From NCBI RefSeq assembly GCF_000961095.1, contig NZ_CP011058.1, positions 620,001 to 684,000 on the forward strand: a stretch of DNA of 64,000 nucleotides. Reading direction: 5' to 3'. The DNA comes from Paenibacillus beijingensis (lineage in GTDB: Bacteria; Bacillota; Bacilli; Paenibacillales; Paenibacillaceae). The notes under the pieces were generated by a model. That model worked only from the letters and a program-made list of their open reading frames with translations, was not told where the DNA came from and searched no databases. A program made the translations under genes and the position numbers. Within the stretch, counting starts at the first letter, position 1; the number at the start of each line of letters is the position of its first letter. This document shows, in pieces, positions 59,113-64,000 of the stretch.

Positions 59113-60112
59113 CTTCCAACCCGCTCCCCTTTCCTTCTTCCCCGATCGGCACCCACAGGTCGATCGTCGTCCCTTCGCCCGGGGCGGTATAGATTTCAAG
59201 CGCTCCGCCCAGCTCATTGATCCGTTCATCCATCGTCAGCAAACCGTAGGAAGCCTGCTTCTTCTCTTCCAAATCGAAGCCAACACCATTGTCGCGCAGC
59301 GTCAGTCTGGCCTGGTTGCCGTACCGCAGCAGCCTAATGTCCATCTGATCGGCTTTGGCATGGCGCAGCGTATTGGACATCGCCTCTTGCGCGATCCGGA
59401 ACAGATGGTCTTCGGTTTGCGGATTGAGGTTGATCGACGTATCGACGTCAATGGCAATCTGAACCGGCACTTTAACTTTCAGCTCATCTACGAGCGCAGT
59501 CAGCGCCTGGGCCAAATTTTTGCCGTCCAAATGGACGGGCCGCAAATGAAGCAGCAGCGCTCTCATCTCCGATTGGGCGACGGCGGCCATTTCCTCGATC
59601 AGCTGCACTTGCCTCCGCGCCCGTTCCCAATCCTTCTCAATCGTGCGGCTGACGGCGGTCGCCGTCATCGAGATAGCAAACAGCTGCTGGCTTACCGCAT
59701 CGTGCAGCTCTCTTGCCAGCCGCTGGCGTTCTTCAATAACGGCTGAAAATTTAACTTTCTCCGTCCATTCTTTATCCGCCTCCGTTTCTTCATCCGATGA
59801 AAAATCCGTCTGTTCGTCCGATGGGAGGGTAATATGATTTCGTCTGCGCTGCTGCTGATTGAGTCGCTGAAGCGCCTCCTTCAGCCTCGATGTCTGCAGG
59901 TAGCTGCTCAGCGCCGTCCCGGCCAGCGCAACGGCGATAACCCCCAGGCCGATCACGGCCGCTTTTCCCTGAATCGCAAACAATTCGACCGAGCCGAGCC
60001 CGTGAAGTACGATAAATAGCAGGCCTAGTATAACGAGCAGCCATAGAATGGTTTCCATCACATTTCGACGGCCCGCTTCCGGGTATTTGCCCACAGGTTT
60101 CTTTTTGGCCAC
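59075..60112 (-). CDS. liaS: LiaS-like sensor histidine kinase
   Basis: The 345-residue kinase has two N-terminal membrane helices (TILWLLVILGLLFIVLHG, AAVIGLGVIAVALAGTALSSYL). A charged linker precedes the HisKA_3 motif ERQRLARELHDAVSQQLFAIS (His in ARELHDAV). The HATPase has QEAMSNTLRHAKAD, LRDNGVGFDLEEK and SYGLLTMDERINELGG. It is close to LiaS/VraS sensors, which have a short extracytoplasmic loop. The start is the GTG at 60112 behind GAAGGAG; the hairpin repeat directly upstream merges with this ribosome binding site. No full LiaF gene is present next to it, unlike most lia operons. Confidence 0.9.
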   Translation of the reverse strand: MAKKKPVGKYPEAGRRNVMETILWLLVILGLLFIVLHGLGSVELFAIQGKAAVIGLGVIAVALAGTALSSYLQTSRLKEALQRLNQQQRRRNHITLPSDEQTDFSSDEETEADKEWTEKVKFSAVIEERQRLARELHDAVSQQLFAISMTATAVSRTIEKDWERARRQVQLIEEMAAVAQSEMRALLLHLRPVHLDGKNLAQALTALVDELKVKVPVQIAIDVDTSINLNPQTEDHLFRIAQEAMSNTLRHAKADQMDIRLLRYGNQARLTLRDNGVGFDLEEKKQASYGLLTMDERINELGGALEIYTAPGEGTTIDLWVPIGEEGKGSGLEDGTGIDEYRTYG

Positions 60113-60120
60113 TTTGCATT

Positions 60121-60204
60121 CTCCTTCAGGTTTTGCCGGAGGCAAAACCAACTTCGTAAGCATCCACTTAGGTTTTGCTGGAAGCAAAACCTATTCGTAA
60201 GCAT
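60121..60204 (-). repeat. Ribosome binding site-linked hairpin repeat, two copies upstream of liaS
   Basis: Copy A (60121-60163) and copy B (60166-60204), each on the minus strand as GATGCTTACGAA, then GGTTTTGC-N4-GCAAAACC. Copy A ends in TGAAGGAG, the liaS ribosome binding site. Order and orientation match those at 19401-19560 and 24936-24974. Confidence 0.8.
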
Positions 60205-60325
60205 CGTTACTCTTATTATACAATTGAGGTTCCAGCTAATGGAAGCCCTAGAAGTAAACAGGCTGAAAGAAGCTCCGGACAGGACCCTGAATATCGGCAC
60301 GTTCCGGAGCTTGCTTATGTCACTA

Positions 60326-61015
60326 TTATTCGGAAGATGCGGACGGGTTCAATTTATTTTTCAAAGCTTGCAGCTGCTCTTCGACTTTCAGCTGTTTTTC
60401 GGCATCAACCGGTTTGTAAGCGGTGCTGTTTGTGAACCCGTACGGGGAACGGAGCACATCGGCTTCCGCTTCCATCTGTATAATTTTTTCTTCCATGCGG
60501 GAAAATCCGCGAGCGGCGCCGCCGCTGTCGATACGGTGTGTGGACGTCGCCTGGGCCATTTGCTTTTGCGCTTTGGCCATTTGCGCGCGGGCAGCCAGCT
60601 CATTGCGCTTGTTGCGCAGCTGATAGAACTCGTCTTTCATTCCGTGCAGCTGCTGCTTCAGCTCCTCCGCCTGGATTTTCGCCTGCGAGTACAGGTCGCT
60701 GAATTCTGCCGTCTTCTGGTCGAAATACAGCTTCTCCTCCAGCAGCTTGCGGGCAAGATCCTCTTGTCCGGCACGGAGCGCTGTCTCCGCTTTGCTCTCA
60801 CGGTCGATAACGCTGCGGGCAGCCTCATCGTAACGCTGTTTCATGCGGCGCTCGTTCGCCATTTGCTTCGCTACCGTTACCTCGGCCTGATGAATTTCGG
60901 CCTCCATGTCGCGCAAATATTGGTTCAGCATTACGACCGGATCTTCCACTTTATCAAGCAGCTCATGCACCGACGCTTTCGTCATATCCTTCATCCGTTT
61001 GAAAATTCCCATCAT
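60326..61015 (-). CDS. PspA/IM30 family protein (LiaH-like)
   Basis: The 229-residue coiled-coil protein begins MMGIFKRMKDMTKASVHELLDKVEDPVVMLNQYLRDM, the standard PspA/LiaH/Vipp1 start. Long helices follow (EVTVAKQMANERRMKQRYDEAA to LAARAQMAKAQKQMAQA) and a C-terminal region. These proteins coat and protect damaged membrane. The start codon overlaps the pspC stop (TAATG), so translation is coupled. A second PspA-like protein lies at 61516; having two in one operon is unusual but known. The 213-bp gap to liaS contains the hairpin repeat pair. Confidence 0.9.
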   Translation of the reverse strand: MMGIFKRMKDMTKASVHELLDKVEDPVVMLNQYLRDMEAEIHQAEVTVAKQMANERRMKQRYDEAARSVIDRESKAETALRAGQEDLARKLLEEKLYFDQKTAEFSDLYSQAKIQAEELKQQLHGMKDEFYQLRNKRNELAARAQMAKAQKQMAQATSTHRIDSGGAARGFSRMEEKIIQMEAEADVLRSPYGFTNSTAYKPVDAEKQLKVEEQLQALKNKLNPSASSE

Positions 61016-61506
61016 TAAAACTCTCCCTTCTCGTACTTGGCAAGTTTGCTTTTCAGTTCTTCGATTTCTTTGCGCAGCGCTTTTTTCTCCAGATCGTCCA
61101 TCATCGCGTCGAGATCGGAAGCTTCTTGTTTCGGTTTCCACTGCTCGCTGCCCGGCTGCGGCGGATTGGCGTATGGTCCGCCTTTATATGAGCCGTAGCC
61201 GCCGGAAGTACCTTCATTGCGATATGGATCGCGTCCCGCATCATAGCGGTCGTTATAGTTGCCGTAGCCTCCCCCGAAGCCGGGAGGAAATCCGTTCGGA
61301 CCGTATCCGTGGGGCGGATAATACGGTTCTTTCGGGATGACAAGCGCGGCCAGAATGTAGATCAAAATGATCGCGCCGCTGGTGAACACCGCCACCACGA
61401 TGAATAATATCCGGAGCAAATTGGCATCGACATTCAGCATCTCCGCCAGACCGCCGCAGAGCCCGAACAGTTTTTTATTTCGTCTGGAACGATACAATTG
61501 CCTCAT
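61015..61506 (-). CDS. PspC-domain protein with Gly/Tyr-rich linker and coiled-coil tail
   Basis: The 163-residue protein has an N-terminal PspC domain (LYRSRRNKKLFGLCGGLAEMLNVDANLLRILFIVVAVF) with a membrane helix (GAIILIYILAALVIP). A long Gly/Tyr/Pro/Asn-rich linker and a C-terminal coiled coil (DLEKKALRKEIEELKSKLAKY) follow. PspC-type proteins are membrane partners that recruit PspA-family proteins and regulate stress output. The tail could contact the PspA protein encoded next. It starts 9 bp after the upstream pspA-like gene. Confidence 0.88.
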   Translation of the reverse strand: MRQLYRSRRNKKLFGLCGGLAEMLNVDANLLRILFIVVAVFTSGAIILIYILAALVIPKEPYYPPHGYGPNGFPPGFGGGYGNYNDRYDAGRDPYRNEGTSGGYGSYKGGPYANPPQPGSEQWKPKQEASDLDAMMDDLEKKALRKEIEELKSKLAKYEKGEF

Positions 61507-61515
61507 GGCTTAACG

Positions 61516-62202
61516 TCAGCCTCCTTTTTCAAGCTTTCTCTTCAATGCCTCAAGCTCGCGCTCCACAACGGAAGAGATTTGAGAGCCGGCCTCATTGAAC
61601 AATTGCTGCCCCATCCGCCGCAAATCCCGCAAACTTTTGCTTTCCAGCTCCAAATCGCTGATCCGCTCTTCCAGTCTCCGGAACATGCCTTCGGGCTGCA
61701 AACCCGAGGCGCCTGTGCCATTCATGCCGCCGGCATACCGGGCGTTCATCCGCTGCTGAAGCCGCAGCGATTCCATCCGGGCCGCATAATACTCGCGCTT
61801 ATCGTATACTTGCTGGTACTCCATGCGCAGCTCGCGCAAGTTGTCTTCCAGCTCGGAGATGCTTGCCCGGCTTTGCTCATACAGGTCACGGTACTGGATA
61901 GAGCGCTCCTCCGCGCTCGCTTTCTCATGGAGAGCGATTCTCGCGAGCTGCTCCTCGCCTGCCTTAAGCGCCGTCAGCGCTTGCTGCTCGCGTTTCTCCT
62001 TCTGCTGCTCCGCCTGCAGCCACTGCATTTTCAAATTGTTGCTGTGTGCGGAGTACTGCGCGTAAATCCGCTCCGCTTGTATAATTTCTTCCCGGGTTGA
62101 CCATAGAAACTGGTCGATCAGCCGTACGGGATCTTCCGCTTTCTCCAATCGTTCATTTAATGTGGCGACCGTAATGTCGCGCACACGCCGCATAATGCTC
62201 AC
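61516..62202 (-). CDS. PspA/IM30 family protein, second paralogue
   Basis: The 228-residue protein begins VSIMRRVRDITVATLNERLEKAEDPVRLIDQFLWSTREEI and is a long coiled coil to about residue 150 (up to MESLRLQQRMNARYAGGM). A C-terminal helix follows (MFRRLEERISDLELESKSLRDL). It is clearly PspA-related but diverged from the 60326 gene. The start is the GTG at 62202 with GGGAGGG eight bases upstream. Two diverged paralogues may form mixed assemblies. It is part of the four-gene Psp/Lia unit. Confidence 0.85.
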   Translation of the reverse strand: MSIMRRVRDITVATLNERLEKAEDPVRLIDQFLWSTREEIIQAERIYAQYSAHSNNLKMQWLQAEQQKEKREQQALTALKAGEEQLARIALHEKASAEERSIQYRDLYEQSRASISELEDNLRELRMEYQQVYDKREYYAARMESLRLQQRMNARYAGGMNGTGASGLQPEGMFRRLEERISDLELESKSLRDLRRMGQQLFNEAGSQISSVVERELEALKRKLEKGG

Positions 62203-62259
62203 TTGCGTACCCTCCCTTGGTTCAAATGGTGCCGTATCTCGCTGCAGTTCCAATCTATT

Positions 62260-62559
62260 TTAGTAAGTACGGCGTTGTCCTTTAATTTTGGAAACACCCC
62301 ATACGATCAATCCGACTGCGAGCAGAAGCATAATCAGTCCCGACAGTTTGGCAAGCAGCATGAGGGCACCGATTACCGCCAGCACGGTCCCGATTACTTT
62401 GCTGCCGTTTCTCCAGCCGACAACGCCAAGCCCGATCAGGATAACAGGGAAGAGCAGACCGAAGATCCAGCCGAAAAGATGCCCCAGACCGAGAAATTTC
62501 ATCGCGATCAATGCACCTACGACAATTAACAATGCGCCAAATCCTGTATTACGATTCAT
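62260..62559 (-). CDS. Small membrane protein of LiaI/LiaF-N type
   Basis: The 99-residue protein has about four membrane helices, starting MNRNTGFGALLIVVGALIAMKFLG and continuing LFGWIFGLLFPVILIGLGVVGWR. Further helices are IGTVLAVIGALMLLAKL and LIMLLLAVGLIVWGV, followed by a short basic tail. This is the LiaI/DUF5668-type membrane region also found at the N-terminus of LiaF. LiaI anchors LiaH at the membrane and LiaF inhibits LiaS. As first gene of the Psp/Lia unit it probably plays one of these roles, but the soluble LiaF domain is missing. The start has AAAGGCGGTGA. Confidence 0.75.
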   Translation of the reverse strand: MNRNTGFGALLIVVGALIAMKFLGLGHLFGWIFGLLFPVILIGLGVVGWRNGSKVIGTVLAVIGALMLLAKLSGLIMLLLAVGLIVWGVSKIKGQRRTY

Positions 62560-62755
62560 AAATGATAGTCACCGCCTTTCTTGCATCTTGGTTAAGTATC
62601 GCTTGCTTATGTACTTATTGTAGGTGTTTTAGCCTTTCTTCAAAACGGACTTGCGGCGGTTTTGCAAACTGGACTCAGGTCGGGGACGATGCCCCGCCGG
62701 AGGCGGACGGCGTTTGCAGCGGCATCCGCGGCAACGAAACAAGGGGCAAAGCGTA

Positions 62756-62793
62756 AACGAACCGATCAAGGGACTAATCTTGGCCGGTTCGTT
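62756..62793. repeat. GAACCG-type palindrome, copy 4
   Basis: AACGAACCGATCAAGG with CTTGGCCGGTTCGTT, followed by CGTTTTTACC on the plus strand. Confidence 0.7.
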
Positions 62794-62802
62794 CGTTTTT
62801 AC

Positions 62803-62924
62803 CACATAGGAAAGTTTAATTTCGATAAAGCATGAAGTCGAAATGAACTTTCCTATTGGCGAATAAACCTACATTTAAACGCGGTCGCACATCTTCGAAA
62901 GACCTCGATAAAGGTTTATCTCAT
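62803..62924 (-). repeat. Long structured repeat (GACCGCGTTTA family), copy 3
   Basis: Minus strand: GATAAACCT pairing with AGGTTTATT, a hairpin with ACCT/AGGT, the conserved GATGTGCGACCGCGTTTA core, then CGCCAATAGGAAAGTT pairing with AACTTTCCTATGTGG around an ATTTCGA/TCGAAAT stem. Same helices as copy 1 with many base changes. It lies about 245 bp upstream of the LiaI-type gene. Confidence 0.7.
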
Positions 62925-62989
62925 CGCTCTGCACGAAGAGGGTATTTTTGAAAATCCTGCGTTCATACATCTTTTTTCTCTTTAGTTTT

Positions 62990-63140
62990 CGGCTGCGTGA
63001 AAATTCCTGCAAATATACATTTATTTCCGATCCAATCTCTCGTTCAGGCGATAAAAGCCGGGAATTCCTGTACCAGCGCAGGTTTTTCCTCCATACATGC
63101 GATTTCGAGCGATAATACCTGCACAATCGCAGGTTTAGCG
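62990..63140. repeat. Degenerate tandem repeats near the window end
   Basis: About three imperfect units of roughly 55-65 bp with CCTGCR and CAGGTTTTT-type ends and RATAAAAGC/GATAATACC inside. No gene is seen in 62560-63304; it holds the palindrome, the structured repeat, this block and a hairpin. Confidence 0.45.
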
Positions 63141-63145
63141 AGGAA

Positions 63146-63186
63146 AGGACCTCCAACTCCGCTTTGCCAGCGGAACTGGAGGTCCT
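63146..63186 (-). terminator. Terminator-like hairpin after the nucleoside hydrolase gene
   Basis: AGGACCTCCA pairs with TGGAGGTCCT, with an inner TCCGCT/AGCGGA stem. The T-run is short, so the strength is uncertain. Confidence 0.5.
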
Positions 63187-63304
63187 CTTGTGTCCTATTT
63201 TGGACTGGCTCATTCATGTGAACACTTATGAAACAGCCTCTTACAGGTAGTATTCAGTTGCTGGGCAGACTCTATAAGTGCCTCATAACAATCTTTCGAG
63301 ACCG

Positions 63305-64000
63305 TTACACAACTCTGCTTAAAAAGTGTTCCAGGAAGCGGTCCGCGTCCACTTCCATGCATACGTCCATATTCGGCGGGTTCGCCGGTTTATCGCGCAG
63401 GTCGGCAACGGTTCGGGCCAGCGAGTGAATGCCGTGCAGGTCAACCTGCACGTGCATCGGGACCGTCTTGACAAAGCTCGGGTCAATCGCAACGCCGACC
63501 GCGAGCGGATCGTGCAGGCCGCAGCCGCCGACGCCCGGATACAGCTGGCTGTACGCCTTAATATAATACTCGGTCATATCCGCGAAAAAATGGCCGAGCT
63601 CGGTATCTTTATTCCGCCACAGCTGCAGCTTCTCGTACGGCAGCAGCGTCTGCATCGTGACGTCAAGCCCGACGAGCGTAATCGGGATGCCGGAGCGGAA
63701 TACATATTCGGCCGCTTCCGGGTCCGCGTAGATGTTCGCTTCCGCTACCGGCGTCACATTCCCCCACCGTTTGACGGCTCCGCCCATCACAATAACATTT
63801 TCGACCAAGTGAACGATCTCGGGATCCTGCATAATGGCGAGCGCAAGATTGGTCATCGCGCCCACCGTTATGATCGTCACCTTGCCCGGATTCTTTCTGG
63901 CTTGTTCGATCATGAAATGCGGCGCATAGCCAGCCGCCGCTTCCCGCTTCGGCTCTCTCGCAAGCGCATTGCCGAGTCCGTCTTCGCCGTGAATGAACGT
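63305..64000 (-). CDS. Nucleoside hydrolase (IunH family), C-terminal part (cut by window end)
   Basis: The visible 231 residues belong to an inosine/uridine-preferring nucleoside hydrolase, which splits ribonucleosides into base and ribose for salvage. It shows VTIITVGAMTNLALAIMQDP, ENVIVMGGAV and EANIYADPEAAEYVF, with the calcium- and substrate-binding residues. The closing GLHDPLAVGVAIDPS includes the late catalytic His-Asp pair. The frame is open to the last base of the window, so the N-terminal metal motif lies outside. The stop is at 63305. Confidence 0.9.
   Translation of the reverse strand, partial: TFIHGEDGLGNALAREPKREAAAGYAPHFMIEQARKNPGKVTIITVGAMTNLALAIMQDPEIVHLVENVIVMGGAVKRWGNVTPVAEANIYADPEAAEYVFRSGIPITLVGLDVTMQTLLPYEKLQLWRNKDTELGHFFADMTEYYIKAYSQLYPGVGGCGLHDPLAVGVAIDPSFVKTVPMHVQVDLHGIHSLARTVADLRDKPANPPNMDVCMEVDADRFLEHFLSRVV

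Overview
The window is a 64 kb piece of a spore-forming Bacillales chromosome, most like Paenibacillus or a close relative. The evidence is the gene set (sspI, ylbJ, yunB, ywmB, yycC, ccpN-yqfL, ktr, nfo-like and yneK-like genes), their order (yutD-lipA-lytH-yunB; trmH next to sspI) and a GC content near 50-55% outside one AT-rich island. No rRNA, tRNA, CRISPR array or prophage was found.

Layout. 1-3.9 kb: purU (cut by the window edge), endonuclease IV, a YneK-like protein, a lipoprotein and an SDR39U1-type epimerase. 3.9-10.1 kb: an AT-rich defence island holding a structured non-coding RNA with its own promoter and terminator, a YADD reverse transcriptase, a convergent Gabija-like pair (UvrD-type helicase and OLD-family ATPase/TOPRIM nuclease), and a small orphan gene. 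10.1-13.2 kb: ruins of a tad pilus locus. cpaF is split by an IS200/IS605-type tnpB element and cut at the island edge, and cpaE is frameshifted. 13.8-17.3 kb: central carbon genes fsa, glpX, yqfL and ccpN. 17.4-31.6 kb: pepF, small housekeeping genes, truncated haemoglobin, ylbJ, nadK, yutD-lipA, lytH, yunB, an ADP-ribosylglycohydrolase and its AraC-type neighbour. 31.7-34.1 kb: a 5'-truncated adenine deaminase fused head to head with a 5'-truncated response regulator. 34.2-36.8 kb: two small DMT transporters around a Crp/Fnr regulator, then an HD hydrolase.

36.9-47.4 kb is a catabolic gene group. A seven-gene operon encodes a class III PLP enzyme, an APH-fold kinase, an SDR and a complete polyamine-type ABC importer. 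It is divergent from a LysR regulator. A 60-bp operator/promoter module in front of the operon is repeated in front of a tautomerase gene 8 kb away, so the two transcripts are probably one regulon. The kinase plus PLP enzyme pair suggests the phosphorylate-then-eliminate route known for hydroxylysine and ethanolamine.

47.5-50.5 kb: two paralogous secreted proteins made of about 37-residue repeats. 50.5-58.3 kb: trmH, ktr, sspI, hxlR, prfC, zwf and ywmB. 58.4-62.6 kb: a Lia/Psp envelope-stress locus (two PspA-like proteins, a PspC protein, a small membrane protein, LiaS and LiaR). 63.3-64 kb: nucleoside hydrolase, cut by the window edge.

Three dispersed repeat families run through the window: a hairpin that sits directly on the ribosome binding site of three unrelated genes; a palindrome found at four gene 3' ends; and a longer structured repeat whose stems are kept by compensatory changes.
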